A stretch of 49,703 nt of DNA, taken from contig JABXIJ010000037.1 in the NCBI GenBank assembly GCA_013373105.1, positions 1 to 49,703 of the forward strand. Reading direction: 5' to 3'. Positions 1 to 9,283 of this stretch are shown one piece after another (position 1 is the stretch's first letter; each line of letters starts with the position of its first letter). The notes below the pieces were generated by a model. It was not told the origin of the DNA. It saw only the letters and a list, made by a program, of their open reading frames with translations, and did not search any database. The translations under genes were made by a program, and so were the position numbers. Origin of the DNA: Flavobacteriaceae bacterium. Its GTDB lineage: Bacteria; Bacteroidota; Bacteroidia; Flavobacteriales; Flavobacteriaceae.

Positions 1-1007
1 AAGAAGAAGTAGAAGAGTATATCTTACATCATATAAAAGATTCTCATGATTTCTCTTTGTTTTCTTACACTGATTCTAATAACGAAAGACATCACTGGGG
101 TTTTCCATTACCAGTAATTTTATGGACAAGTGAAGGCTTAGTAACTTTTATGTCATCAGAGTTTCATCATAATGATGATGGTCATGTAATTGTTGAGAAA
201 AAAGGATTAAAATTTGCTAAAGTACACTCAAAAATTTACGAGTTAGATGCTGAAGCTTCAGCAATTAATTTTGATGAAGAGCATCATCCAACAAACGCAC
301 ACAAAGTTTTAGATTTTTCCATTACTAAAAGTGTAGTTGGTATGTTATTGGTAGGCTTATTAATGTTATTGTGGTTTTCACGTCTAGCAAAACAATACAA
401 GAGAAAGCAAATTCCAACTGGTTTTGCAAGGGTTTTAGAGCCTTTGGTAATTTATGTAAGAGATGAATTGGCAAGACCTAATATTGGTGAAAAACATTAT
501 AGAAGATTCACTGGCTATTTATTAACAGTATTTTTCTTTATTTGGTTATTAAACTTAGTAGGCTTAACTCCTTTAGGTTTTAACGTTACAGGTCAGCTTG
601 CAGTTACTGCTTGTTTGGCAATTTTTACCTTAGTTATTTACACAGTAAGTGGTACAAAAGGATATTGGTTACATATGATTTGGATGCCTGGTGTACCAGT
701 TTTATTAAGACCTTTTTTAGCAATAATTGAATTAGCAGGTGCTTTATTAATCAAACCATTTTCATTATTAGTGCGTTTGTTTGCAAACATTACTGCAGGT
801 CATATTGTTGTGATGAGCTTAATTGCCATCATGTTTACCTTAAAAGAAACATTAGGTGTTGTAGGTGCTACAGGTTTATCTGTTGTGCTTACATTTTTAA
901 TATTATTAATAGAGCTTTTAGTGGCTTTTTTACAAGCTTATATTTTTACATTGCTTTCTGCATTGTTTATAGGTATGGCTGTAGAAGACCATGATGAGCA
1001 TCATTAA
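1..1007 (+). CDS. atpB: F0F1 ATP synthase subunit a, 5'-partial
   Basis: Subunit a of the membrane F0 sector, which forms the proton half-channels facing the c-ring. The frame is open to the left edge: residues before the first internal TTG (position 57) continue the family sequence, so the true start lies outside the window and the internal TTG should not be used. The N-terminal part is a His/Asp/Glu-rich extracytoplasmic region typical of Bacteroidota. About five hydrophobic helices follow. The conserved Arg helix reads PFSLLVRLFANITAGH, and the last helix is LLVAFLQAYIFTLLSALFIG. It heads an atpB-E-F-H-A-G operon and is followed 33 nt later by atpE. Identification is secure; only the 5' end is missing. 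Confidence 0.97.
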   Translation, partial: EEVEEYILHHIKDSHDFSLFSYTDSNNERHHWGFPLPVILWTSEGLVTFMSSEFHHNDDGHVIVEKKGLKFAKVHSKIYELDAEASAINFDEEHHPTNAHKVLDFSITKSVVGMLLVGLLMLLWFSRLAKQYKRKQIPTGFARVLEPLVIYVRDELARPNIGEKHYRRFTGYLLTVFFFIWLLNLVGLTPLGFNVTGQLAVTACLAIFTLVIYTVSGTKGYWLHMIWMPGVPVLLRPFLAIIELAGALLIKPFSLLVRLFANITAGHIVVMSLIAIMFTLKETLGVVGATGLSVVLTFLILLIELLVAFLQAYIFTLLSALFIGMAVEDHDEHH

Positions 1008-1232
<225 letters not shown>

Positions 1233-1254
1233 TCTTCAAATCAAAAATCAAAAA

Positions 1255-1291
1255 AAATAGACTTTGTAACGGTTGGTTACAAAGTCTATTT
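1255..1291 (+). promoter_or_regulatory. Perfect 16-bp intercistronic hairpin between atpE and atpF
   Basis: Left arm 1255-1270, five-base loop GGTTG, right arm 1276-1291, with every base paired. On the plus strand no U-tract follows (UCAAAAAUU), so it is a poor intrinsic terminator for the operon. On the minus strand the A-rich left flank would give a good U-tract. Its position just 3' of atpE suggests an mRNA-stabilising or partial-termination element that could raise subunit c output relative to downstream subunits. That role is inferred; the inverted repeat itself is directly visible. Confidence 0.75.
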
Positions 1292-1330
1292 CAAAAATTA
1301 AACACCAAATAATAAACAAAGTATCTTAAA

Positions 1331-1831
1331 ATGGAAACATTATTAAACGATTTTTCTCCAGGGTTATTTATAGTATCAACCGTATTTGTATTAATACTAA
1401 TTTCTTTGTTAGTAAAATTTGCTTGGAAACCAATCTTAAATTCACTTGAAGAAAGAGAATCTGGTATTGAAGACGCTTTAGCAGCTGCAGAAAATGCACG
1501 TAAAGAAATGCAAAACTTAACTGCTGATAACGAAAGGTTAGCAAAAGAAGCTAGAGCAGAAAGAGATGCAATGATGAAAGAAGCTAGAGAGATTAGAGAT
1601 AAAATGATTGCAGAAGCAAAAGAAGAAGCAAAAGAAGTAACCTCTAACTTAATTGCAACAGCTCAAGAAACTATTGCTCAAGAAAAACAAGCAGCTTTAG
1701 CTGAAATTAAAAAGAATGTTGCTGAGTTATCAATTGGTATAGCAGAATCTGTAATAAAAAGAGAATTATCTTCTAAAAAAGAGCAATTAAAGTTAATAGA
1801 AGAATCTTTAAAAGACGTTACTTTAAACTAA
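1331..1831 (+). CDS. atpF: F0F1 ATP synthase subunit b
   Basis: Peripheral-stalk subunit b, 166 residues. One N-terminal membrane helix (about residues 10-30) is followed by a long charged helix rich in Ala, Glu and Lys (about 35-165) that forms the dimeric stalk. The segment after the membrane helix, KFAWKPILNSLEERESGI, is characteristic of bacterial b subunits. Length fits the family. Four nucleotides separate its stop from atpH, consistent with translational coupling. It is downstream of the atpE-atpF hairpin, so its mRNA level may differ from that of atpE. Confidence 0.96.
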   Translation: METLLNDFSPGLFIVSTVFVLILISLLVKFAWKPILNSLEERESGIEDALAAAENARKEMQNLTADNERLAKEARAERDAMMKEAREIRDKMIAEAKEEAKEVTSNLIATAQETIAQEKQAALAEIKKNVAELSIGIAESVIKRELSSKKEQLKLIEESLKDVTLN

Positions 1832-1835
1832 TAAC

Positions 1836-2393
1836 ATGAAAGACGCTAGAGCAGCATTACGTTACGCAAAAGCAATTTTAAATCTTGCTAAGGAAACAAA
1901 AAGTGAGACTTCTTTACAAGAAGATATGTTATTGGTATTAGATACTATTTCTAATAACAAAGAATTAAAAGTAGTATTAGAAAGTCCAATTATTAAACCT
2001 GCTGATAAATTAAATGTATTAAACGCTACATTTTCTAAAAATGTAAATAACATTACATTAGGGTTATTTAATTTATTAAAAGAAAATGGCAGGATAGATA
2101 TTTTGGCTTCAGTGGCAAAACAATACGTAATTATTTATGATCACTACAAACAAATAAGTGTTGCAAAAGTAATTACAGCAGAACCATTAACAAAAGAAAT
2201 TGAAAAGCAAGTTCTAGATAAAATTGTTGAATTAACAGGAGACAAAGCAGATCTAGAAAATATAGTAAATCCAAACATTTTAGGAGGATTTATCTTAAGA
2301 GTAGGAGATGTGCAGTACGATGCTAGCATCTCTAATTATTTAAACGAATTGAGAAAGGAATTTGACAATGGTCATTACATTCCAAAAATTTAA
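1836..2393 (+). CDS. atpH: F0F1 ATP synthase subunit delta
   Basis: Delta subunit (OSCP homologue), 185 residues, soluble, linking the peripheral stalk to the top of the alpha/beta hexamer. The N-terminal helical bundle starts ARAALRYAKAILNLAKE, and the conserved C-terminal region contains NPNILGGFILRVGDVQYDAS. Family length is about 175-190, so it appears complete. The start ATG is 4 nt after the atpF stop and the gap to atpA is 21 nt. Assignment rests on these motifs and on operon position. Confidence 0.96.
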   Translation: MKDARAALRYAKAILNLAKETKSETSLQEDMLLVLDTISNNKELKVVLESPIIKPADKLNVLNATFSKNVNNITLGLFNLLKENGRIDILASVAKQYVIIYDHYKQISVAKVITAEPLTKEIEKQVLDKIVELTGDKADLENIVNPNILGGFILRVGDVQYDASISNYLNELRKEFDNGHYIPKI

Positions 2394-2414
2394 TTATACA
2401 TCAAATAGAATAAG

Positions 2415-3992
2415 ATGGCAACAATTAAACCAGCTGAAGTATCAGCAATTTTAAAAGAACAATTAACAAATTTTGAAGCTCAAGCTTCTTTAAGCGAAGT
2501 AGGTACTGTACTACAAGTAGGTGATGGTATTGCACGTGTTTACGGTTTATCTAACGTACAGTACGGTGAGTTAGTAGAATTTGAAAACGGATTAGAAGGA
2601 ATTGTACTTAACTTAGAAGAAGATAATGCAGGGGTTGTACTTTTAGGAGCTTCTACTAGTATTAAAGAAGGTTCAACTGTAAAAAGAACAGAAAGAATTG
2701 CTTCATTAAGAGCGGGTGAAGGAGTTGTTGGTCGTGTTTTAGACACCTTAGGAAATCCTATTGATGGTAAAGGACCAATTAAAGGTGAAACTTTTGAAAT
2801 GCCATTAGAGCGTAAAGCTCCTGGTGTAATTTATAGAGAGCCAGTAACTGAGCCATTACAAACAGGTATTAAATCTATTGATGCTATGATTCCTGTTGGT
2901 AGAGGTCAGCGTGAGTTAATTATTGGTGATAGACAAACTGGTAAATCTACAGTTGCTATTGATACCATCATAAATCAAAAAGAATTCTATGATGCTGGTG
3001 AGCCAGTTTATTGTATTTATGTTGCTGTAGGTCAGAAAGCATCTACTGTAGCTGCAATTGCAAACGTTTTAGAAGAAAAAGGAGCTTTAGCATATACAAC
3101 AATTGTAGCTGCTAACGCATCAGATCCTGCACCAATGCAGGTATATGCACCATTTGCAGGAGCTGCAATTGGAGAATATTTTAGAGATACAGGTAGACCA
3201 GCTTTAATTATTTATGACGATTTATCTAAGCAAGCAGTAGCATATAGAGAGGTATCTTTATTGTTAAGAAGACCTCCAGGACGTGAAGCATATCCTGGTG
3301 ATGTATTCTACTTACACTCAAGATTATTAGAAAGAGCTGCAAAAGTTATTAACGATGATACTATTGCTGCACAAATGAATGATGTACCAGCTACTTTAGT
3401 TGGTAAAATAAAAGGTGGTGGTTCTTTAACAGCTTTACCAATTATTGAAACTCAAGCTGGAGACGTATCTGCATATATTCCAACAAACGTAATTTCTATT
3501 ACAGATGGTCAGATCTTCTTAGAGTCAGATTTATTTAACTCTGGTGTTCGTCCAGCAATTAACGTAGGTATTTCTGTATCTAGGGTTGGGGGTAACGCTC
3601 AGATTAAATCTATGAAAAAAGTATCTGGTACTTTAAAATTAGATCAAGCACAGTTTAGAGAATTAGAAGCTTTTGCTAAGTTTGGTTCAGATTTAGATGC
3701 TGCAACAATGAGTGTAATTTCTAAAGGACAACGAAATGTTGAAATTTTAAAACAAGCTCAAAACGATCCTTATACTGTAGAAGATCAGATTGCAATTATC
3801 TATGCAGGTTCTAAGAATTTATTAAAAGATGTACCTGTAAATCAAGTTAAAAAGTTTGAAAGAGATTATATCGATTATTTAAATTCAAAACATAGAGATA
3901 CTTTAGATGTATTAAAGTCTGGTAAATTAACAGACGAAGCTATTGCAACTTTAGAAGCTGCAGCTAAAGAAATTTCTAAACATTTTGCATAA
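2415..3992 (+). CDS. atpA: F0F1 ATP synthase subunit alpha
   Basis: Non-catalytic nucleotide-binding alpha subunit of F1, 525 residues. An N-terminal beta-barrel domain covers about residues 25-95. The P-loop GDRQTGKS is at residues 171-178, the segment [12 protein letters not shown] carries the Walker B region, and [13 protein letters not shown] is the region with the arginine that reaches into the catalytic site. The length is full. The beta subunit (atpD) and epsilon (atpC) are absent from this operon and must be encoded elsewhere, as is usual in Flavobacteriaceae. Confidence 0.98.
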   Translation: MATIKPAEVSAILKEQLTNFEAQASLSEVGTVLQVGDGIARVYGLSNVQYGELVEFENGLEGIVLNLEEDNAGVVLLGASTSIKEGSTVKRTERIASLRAGEGVVGRVLDTLGNPIDGKGPIKGETFEMPLERKAPGVIYREPVTEPLQTGIKSIDAMIPVGRGQRELIIGDRQTGKSTVAIDTIINQKEFYDAGEPVYCIYVAVGQKASTVAAIANVLEEKGALAYTTIVAANASDPAPMQVYAPFAGAAIGEYFRDTGRPALIIYDDLSKQAVAYREVSLLLRRPPGREAYPGDVFYLHSRLLERAAKVINDDTIAAQMNDVPATLVGKIKGGGSLTALPIIETQAGDVSAYIPTNVISITDGQIFLESDLFNSGVRPAINVGISVSRVGGNAQIKSMKKVSGTLKLDQAQFRELEAFAKFGSDLDAATMSVISKGQRNVEILKQAQNDPYTVEDQIAIIYAGSKNLLKDVPVNQVKKFERDYIDYLNSKHRDTLDVLKSGKLTDEAIATLEAAAKEISKHFA

Positions 3993-4052
3993 TAGACGTT
4001 AGTGTATAGCACTTAAAAAGTTATACAAAAACTAATAACTAACAACTAAAGA

Positions 4053-4919
4053 ATGGCAAATTTAAAAGAAATACGAAATAGAATAACCTCTATTAAATCA
4101 ACAATGCAGATTACATCTGCCATGAAAATGGTATCTGCTGCAAAGTTGAAAAAAGCTCAAGATGCAATTATTGCAATGAGACCTTATTCGTCTAAATTAA
4201 CTGAGTTGTTACAAAACTTAAGTGCTACTTTAGATGGAGATACTGGTGGAGTGTATTCTCAAGAAAGAGAAGTTTCTAAAGTATTATTAGTAGTTATTAC
4301 TTCAAATAGAGGTTTATGTGGTGGTTTTAATTCATCAATAGTAAAAGAAACCATTAAAACCATTCAAGAAAAATATTCAGAAGCTTCTGTAGATATACTT
4401 GGTATTGGTAAAAAAGGTACAGACGTATTATCTAAACAATATAATGTTGTTGAATCTTATAATGATATTTATGACGATTTAACTTTCGATAATACAGCAG
4501 TTATTGCAGATAAACTAATGCAGTTATTTGCAGAAGGTACTTATGATAAGATTGAACTTATCTATAACCAATTTAAAAATGCTGCAACACAATTACCACA
4601 AGTTGAGCAATTTTTACCAATAAGACCTATTGAAACCAAAGAAAGTACAAATGTTAATTTAGATTACATTTTTGAACCTTCTAAAATAGAGATTATTGAG
4701 GCTTTAATTCCTAAGTCATTAAAAACTCAATTATATAAGTCTCTTAGAGATAGTTTCGCTTCTGAGCATGGTGCTAGAATGACAGCAATGCATAAAGCAA
4801 CAGATAATGCTACTGATTTACGTGATGAGTTATTATTAACTTACAATAAAGCAAGACAAGCTGCAATTACTAACGAAATTTTAGAAATTGTAGGTGGTGC
4901 AGAAGCATTAAACAATTAA
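4053..4919 (+). CDS. atpG: F0F1 ATP synthase subunit gamma
   Basis: Central rotor-shaft subunit, 288 residues. The N-terminal helix includes ITSAMKMVSAAKLKKAQ, the middle Rossmann-like part contains TSNRGLCGGFNSSI, and the C-terminal helix includes RMTAMHKATDNATDLRDEL, all diagnostic of gamma. It is the last gene of this operon: a clear intrinsic terminator starts about 20 nt after the stop, and no atpD or atpC follows. The 60-nt gap from atpA carries no obvious structure. Confidence 0.97.
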   Translation: MANLKEIRNRITSIKSTMQITSAMKMVSAAKLKKAQDAIIAMRPYSSKLTELLQNLSATLDGDTGGVYSQEREVSKVLLVVITSNRGLCGGFNSSIVKETIKTIQEKYSEASVDILGIGKKGTDVLSKQYNVVESYNDIYDDLTFDNTAVIADKLMQLFAEGTYDKIELIYNQFKNAATQLPQVEQFLPIRPIETKESTNVNLDYIFEPSKIEIIEALIPKSLKTQLYKSLRDSFASEHGARMTAMHKATDNATDLRDELLLTYNKARQAAITNEILEIVGGAEALNN

Positions 4920-4941
4920 GATTAAAACTATATAAAATAAC

Positions 4942-4975
4942 AAAAGCGAACTAATTTAGTTCGCTTTTTTTGTTT
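4942..4975 (+). terminator. Intrinsic terminator of the atp operon
   Basis: An 11-bp stem (4942-4952 with 4958-4968) encloses a 5-nt loop and runs into a U-tract from about 4965. It ends transcription after atpG. Confidence 0.9.
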
Positions 4976-5010
4976 TTAAAAGTTGTAAATCAATGCTTTA
5001 AAAAGCAAAT

Positions 5011-5018
5011 TAATTTTG
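5011..5018 (+). promoter_or_regulatory. Putative -7 promoter element (TAATTTTG)
   Basis: Exact match to the Bacteroidota -7 consensus TAnnTTTG, placed between the atp terminator and the next gene, giving a leader of about 40 nt. A TTG triplet lies about 25 nt upstream, slightly far for the usual -33 spacing. Confidence 0.5.
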
Positions 5019-5058
5019 GCACACAATTTGAATTTAGTTAAGCATAACCATAAACTCT

Positions 5059-5994
5059 ATGCTTATGAAAAATTTAAAATTACTTTTTACAATTGTGTTT
5101 ACAGCTACTTATTTAAGCTCATGTTCTATAATTGTTTCAGATGATTTTATTCTAGAACCAACTTTAGAAGAAGTTGTTTCTGGCTACGACTTATGGTATG
5201 TAGATTATCATAGAACATATGGTAATAACGATGTGCCTTTTGTTTCAAAAGCATTTACATTATCATTCATTAATGGAGTTATGTATGCTAATAATAATAT
5301 TGTAGACATTGGTAGAACAGGAAATGGTTTAGGTATAGACGTAGGTACTTACAATACTTTTAATGGTATTTTACAAACATTTCACGATTTAGATGGTTAT
5401 GCAGATTTTGATGTAACAGTTATATCAAATAATGAAATAGAAATCTATAACTATAAAAGAAATGTAAGTTACTTTTTAGTAGGCTATAATGTAAATAAAT
5501 TCGATTATGATAGACTGTTTTATGAGAATATAGAATACTTTTTACAAGAGTTTGCTGCTTGGGAGAAAGTAGCTACAAATGGAGGTAACATAAATGAATT
5601 TGATGCAGAAAATTTTTTACAATTCACACCAGAGAATATAACAACATTTTATAGTTCTCAAGATAATTTTGGCACACAAATTGATTTTATTAATTGGGAT
5701 TACGTAGGTAGTTATGAAGTTTTTGATGTAGCAGGTTTTGAAGATTTAAAAATCTTAACACTTAATTATGATGGTGGAGTAGTAGAAGAGTTTGAATTAA
5801 CTGTTACAAATGACAATAACATTCGTCTTTATCATATAGATTCAGGTACAACCTATAGTTTTAGAGGAAGAGGTTTTATACAGTTCTTAAAAGGAAAATC
5901 GAAAGAAGTAAGTTCAAAAGATTTAGTTAGAAATAACAATAGAAAACGTATAAAAGTCGTTAGAAAAATAAAAGATAGAAGACATTTAAAATAA
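5059..5994 (+). CDS. Exported lipoprotein of unknown function, found next to atpG in Flavobacteriaceae
   Basis: A 311-residue protein with a lipoprotein signal peptide: positive N-terminus, hydrophobic core, and lipobox YLSSC with the lipidated Cys near residue 22. The mature part alternates beta-strand-like and polar segments rich in Asn, Asp and aromatic residues; the last 30 residues are strongly basic (Lys/Arg). Relatives of this family have, as I recall, been labelled nicotinic acid mononucleotide adenyltransferase. No HxGH nucleotidyltransferase motif is present and the protein is exported, so I reject that name. A second ATG at 5065 is an equally likely start. The gene is monocistronic, between the atp terminator and its own terminator. 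Function unknown. Confidence 0.85.
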   Translation: MLMKNLKLLFTIVFTATYLSSCSIIVSDDFILEPTLEEVVSGYDLWYVDYHRTYGNNDVPFVSKAFTLSFINGVMYANNNIVDIGRTGNGLGIDVGTYNTFNGILQTFHDLDGYADFDVTVISNNEIEIYNYKRNVSYFLVGYNVNKFDYDRLFYENIEYFLQEFAAWEKVATNGGNINEFDAENFLQFTPENITTFYSSQDNFGTQIDFINWDYVGSYEVFDVAGFEDLKILTLNYDGGVVEEFELTVTNDNNIRLYHIDSGTTYSFRGRGFIQFLKGKSKEVSSKDLVRNNNRKRIKVVRKIKDRRHLK

Positions 5995-6048
5995 AGTTTG
6001 GTTAGTTGATTTTTGATTGGCTATTTCTCAGATAGTCAATTAAAAGGG

Positions 6049-6075
6049 AAACCGCTCTGAAAAGAGCGGTTTTTT
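6049..6075 (+). terminator. Intrinsic terminator with GAAA tetraloop
   Basis: A 10-bp GC-containing stem (6049-6058 with 6063-6072) is closed by a GAAA tetraloop and followed by a run of T. It terminates the lipoprotein gene. A weaker G-U-containing hairpin lies just upstream (about 6012-6042). Confidence 0.92.
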
Positions 6076-6164
6076 CATTGTTGATAATTGATTAAAAATT
6101 TAACTACTAAAAAACTACACTAAATAGCACTATTCTTTAAATTTAAAAAACTAAATAACACTTT

Positions 6165-6917
6165 ATGAAAACAGCTTTTATTACAGGAGCAACATCAGGT
6201 ATTGGAAAGGCAACTGCTACATTGTTTGCAAATAATAATTTTAGACTAATTCTTTGTGGTAGAAGAACAGAAAGGTTATCAGCCTTACAAAAAGAACTTT
6301 CCAAAAAAACAGAAGTCACCACATTGCAGTTCGATGTTTCTAAAAGAAGCGAAGTAGAAAATGCCTTTAAATTGTTACCAGAATCCTTTAAAAAAATTGA
6401 TGTTTTAATCAATAATGCAGGTAATGCTCATGGTTTAGCAACCCTACAAGATGGCAATATAGATGATTGGGAAGCAATGTTAGATATTAATGTAAAAGGG
6501 CTTTTATACGTATCAAAATGCATTATTCCTTTAATGATAGAAAACAACGCTGGTTTTATTGTAAATATTGGCTCTACAGCAGGAAAAGAAGTTTATAGAA
6601 ACGGAAACGTATATTGTGCCTCAAAGTTTGCTGTAAACGCTTTAAATAAGTCAATGCGTTTAGATTTACATGAATATAACATTAGAGTTGCAGGTATTCA
6701 TCCAGGTTTGGTAGAAACAGAATTTTCTGATGTTCGCTTTAAAGGAGACTCATCTAGAGCAAAACAAGTCTATTCTGGCTATAAAGCTCTACAAGCAGAA
6801 GATATTGCAGATATTATTCATTTTGTAGTTACAAGACCTTACCATGTTAACATAGAAGATTTAGTTGTATATCCAACAGCACAAGCAAGCGCAACAATGG
6901 TTAGAAAAGACAACTAA
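6165..6917 (+). CDS. Short-chain dehydrogenase/reductase (YdfG-like)
   Basis: Classical SDR oxidoreductase, 250 residues, cytoplasmic. Cofactor motif TGATSGIG is at residues 7-14. Arg residues in CGRRTERL after the second strand suggest NADP(H) preference. NNAG is at 83-86, and the catalytic Ser137, Tyr150 and Lys154 (YCASK) are all present. The C-terminal region resembles YdfG-type dehydrogenases that oxidise 3-hydroxy acids or reduce malonic semialdehyde and related carbonyls, but the substrate cannot be read from the sequence. The stop is 2 nt before the next gene, so the two are probably co-transcribed. Confidence 0.92.
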   Translation: MKTAFITGATSGIGKATATLFANNNFRLILCGRRTERLSALQKELSKKTEVTTLQFDVSKRSEVENAFKLLPESFKKIDVLINNAGNAHGLATLQDGNIDDWEAMLDINVKGLLYVSKCIIPLMIENNAGFIVNIGSTAGKEVYRNGNVYCASKFAVNALNKSMRLDLHEYNIRVAGIHPGLVETEFSDVRFKGDSSRAKQVYSGYKALQAEDIADIIHFVVTRPYHVNIEDLVVYPTAQASATMVRKDN

Positions 6918-6919
6918 AA

Positions 6920-8062
6920 ATGATTAACAAAAGGCTTTTAATTAAAAACTTACTTTCTCATAATGATGAGAACAGTTTTTATGATAAAAAGCAAAAACTT
7001 TCTTTAAGCACAAAAGAAGGCAAAGCAAAGTTTATTAAACATGTTTGTGCTTTGTCAAATTCGAACCCAGAGAATAATTCTTACATTATTATTGGTGTTA
7101 GCGATGAAGAAAATAAAATTATTGGAGTCGATTTTTTTGATGATAGTAAAATTCAAAACTTGGTGAATGCTTACTTACTTAACCCTCCAAAAATTCAATA
7201 TGAAAATGTACCCTTTCCAAGATTACAAAGACATAAAGTTGTAGGTTTAGTAACCATTTATCCAAATGGAAAAATTTCATCGTTATTAAAAAATGCTTGG
7301 AAATATAGAAGAGAAAGTATCTTTTATAGAAGAGGCAGTAACTCTATGCCTTTTTTAGGAGATGTATTTGAGTTAAGAAATACTAATAAAACATTAGTCG
7401 AATCTATCATAAAAAATGCTAGAAACAATATTGAGCTCACTTTAAATGGTGTTTTCGATTTTATAAACAATCATCATGCAAATTTTAATCCACAATATAA
7501 AGTTTTTAAAGAGCAGTTTGTTTTGTGTTGGGCAGGAGAGAAAAAGGTAATTAATAATCAAGAGTTTTATTCTAGAGTAGATATTGAGTTAATTAACGAG
7601 CAAGTTCGTTTATTTTTTTCGGCTTTAGATGATGTTCAAATAACCTATAATAGTTCTTCATTTATAATTACAGAGTTTATTTTAATAGGTATAGAACAAC
7701 AAGAAAAACATTTTCCTTTAGAGAAAACTGTAATCCATTTTAAAGAAAATGGGAAGCATGATATTGTTACAGAATTTTTGTTTGAACCACCAAAATACGA
7801 TACTAATTTATTACATCATATTTATATAAATTCAAATGAAATCGTAAGAAAGTTTAATTCAGATCAAGAGTTAACAAGTTCAGAAAAAGATTATGTGTTA
7901 AGGTTGCCAACCAATTATTTGTTATGTTTTTTAAATGGTTTTACAGATGCTGCAGACCAATTACGAAAAGCAAAATCGTATATAAAAGCGCTAGACGATA
8001 AAACTACTTATATTAAATATAAAGAGGCTATGAGAGTTATTCGAAAAGTAAAGTATAGCTAA
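6920..8062 (+). CDS. AlbA_2/Schlafen-like domain protein
   Basis: A 380-residue cytoplasmic protein. Residues about 30-150 carry features of the AlbA_2 (Schlafen-type) putative nucleic-acid-binding domain: a helix with HVCALSNS, the strand-turn SYIIIGVSDEENKIIGVD, and YRRESIFYRRGSNSMPF. The C-terminal 220 residues match nothing I recognise and contain no obvious helix-turn-helix. It follows the SDR gene by 2 nt, suggesting an operon, yet nothing connects the two functions. In other bacteria AlbA_2 proteins are often called ATP-binding or transcriptional regulators, and a few take part in defence; neither role can be claimed here. Confidence 0.7.
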   Translation: MINKRLLIKNLLSHNDENSFYDKKQKLSLSTKEGKAKFIKHVCALSNSNPENNSYIIIGVSDEENKIIGVDFFDDSKIQNLVNAYLLNPPKIQYENVPFPRLQRHKVVGLVTIYPNGKISSLLKNAWKYRRESIFYRRGSNSMPFLGDVFELRNTNKTLVESIIKNARNNIELTLNGVFDFINNHHANFNPQYKVFKEQFVLCWAGEKKVINNQEFYSRVDIELINEQVRLFFSALDDVQITYNSSSFIITEFILIGIEQQEKHFPLEKTVIHFKENGKHDIVTEFLFEPPKYDTNLLHHIYINSNEIVRKFNSDQELTSSEKDYVLRLPTNYLLCFLNGFTDAADQLRKAKSYIKALDDKTTYIKYKEAMRVIRKVKYS

Positions 8063-8081
8063 AAAACACCAAAAATTTCAC

Positions 8082-9272
8082 TTATAAAAAGGCTAATTTA
8101 GAAAAGTCTTTATTTAAAATAGAGGCATCATCAACTTGTAACCATTTGTCTAAAATAGTAGCATAAACTTCTCTAAAATCTATTTGATATTTTAAATTTC
8201 CATTATCATCTAAATTTGATAAATCAGGAAGACTATTGTATAAACCTTGCTTTTTTAGATGTTTACCAATTACAAAAACATTGTTAGCAGTTCCATGGTC
8301 TGTACCTGCAGATTTGTTTTGCTTAACACGTCTACCAAATTCAGAGAAAGTTAGAATAACAACATCATCTAACAAATTATTTTTTTCTAAATCATTTACA
8401 AAAACATTTATACATTCTGCATACGTTTTTAAAAGGCGAGCTTGTGTATTTGGTTGATTAGCATGAGTATCAAAACCATTTAATCCTGCATAATAGATTT
8501 GAGTTTCTAGCCCAGAAGAAATAAATTCAAAGATTGTTTTTAATTGATTTCCAAAATTATTCTTTGGATAATTTTTACCACTACTTTTAGTTTTACTTTT
8601 TTCGAAAATATATTTCGAAGATGATTTCGCATTAATTACGGTATTGTATAAATACCCTAAATTATGTTCACTTAAATGTATGTCTTCTGCATTTGATAAT
8701 ATCTTATTAAAAAAAGGCTCTCGTAAAGACCTGTAAAATAAGTTTGGGTTTGTAATTGCTAAACCACTTGTTTTTTCTCCTTTTAACATTAAAGACAAAC
8801 TATCGTCTACTTCAATAGCATTATAAGGCTTAGAGTTAGTTTCATCTAAAAACCTGCCAACCCAACCATTTTGTAAGTATTCTTCACTTTTGCTTGCTGT
8901 TTGCCAAATATCTGTAGATCTAAAATGAGATAAACTTGGGTTAGGATAACCTACACTGTTAATTATGCTTAAGTAACCTTTGTCGTATAATGGTTGAAGA
9001 GAAGCTAAGCTTTTATGAAAACCAAACTCTTTATTCACTTTAATAATATCTGAACCATTTAGAGCAATTCTATCTCTATTTTTATAATAAATATCATTTC
9101 TAAATGGCACAATAGTATTTAATCCATCGTTTCCACCTTTAAGTTGAATTATAACTAATTTTTTGGCATTTGTTGATGTTATTAATGGATTTTCAAATGC
9201 TTTCAGAAATTGAGGAATAAACAACATGCCAGTTGCTAAAGAACTTTGTTTTAAAAAATCTCTACGTTTCAT
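8082..9272 (-). CDS. DUF1501 family exported protein
   Basis: A 396-residue protein whose N-terminus, MKRRDFLKQSS followed by a hydrophobic stretch, is a twin-arginine signal. The protein is therefore probably folded before export. The body has the DUF1501 pattern, an alkaline-phosphatase/sulfatase-like fold: LVIIQLKGGNDGLNTIVP near the mature start, LSHFRSTDIWQTA, FDTHANQ, and VVILTFSEFGRRVKQN followed by GTDHGTANN. It is the downstream member of the conserved DUF1800-DUF1501 pair, 11 nt after the DUF1800 stop. The biochemical function of this pair is not established. Confidence 0.9.
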   Translation of the reverse strand: MKRRDFLKQSSLATGMLFIPQFLKAFENPLITSTNAKKLVIIQLKGGNDGLNTIVPFRNDIYYKNRDRIALNGSDIIKVNKEFGFHKSLASLQPLYDKGYLSIINSVGYPNPSLSHFRSTDIWQTASKSEEYLQNGWVGRFLDETNSKPYNAIEVDDSLSLMLKGEKTSGLAITNPNLFYRSLREPFFNKILSNAEDIHLSEHNLGYLYNTVINAKSSSKYIFEKSKTKSSGKNYPKNNFGNQLKTIFEFISSGLETQIYYAGLNGFDTHANQPNTQARLLKTYAECINVFVNDLEKNNLLDDVVILTFSEFGRRVKQNKSAGTDHGTANNVFVIGKHLKKQGLYNSLPDLSNLDDNGNLKYQIDFREVYATILDKWLQVDDASILNKDFSKLAFL

Positions 9273-9283
9273 AATTTAATAAT

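Noticed and set aside
57..59. TTG at 57 as the atpB start
   Set aside because: The frame is open to the window edge and the upstream residues match the family N-terminal region, so the gene is 5'-partial.
5059..5994. Nicotinic acid mononucleotide adenyltransferase as the product name
   Set aside because: No HxGH or other nucleotidyltransferase motif, and the protein has a lipoprotein signal.
7060..7075. TTCGAACCC resembling a tRNA T-loop
   Set aside because: It lies inside the AlbA_2-like coding frame and no cloverleaf surrounds it.
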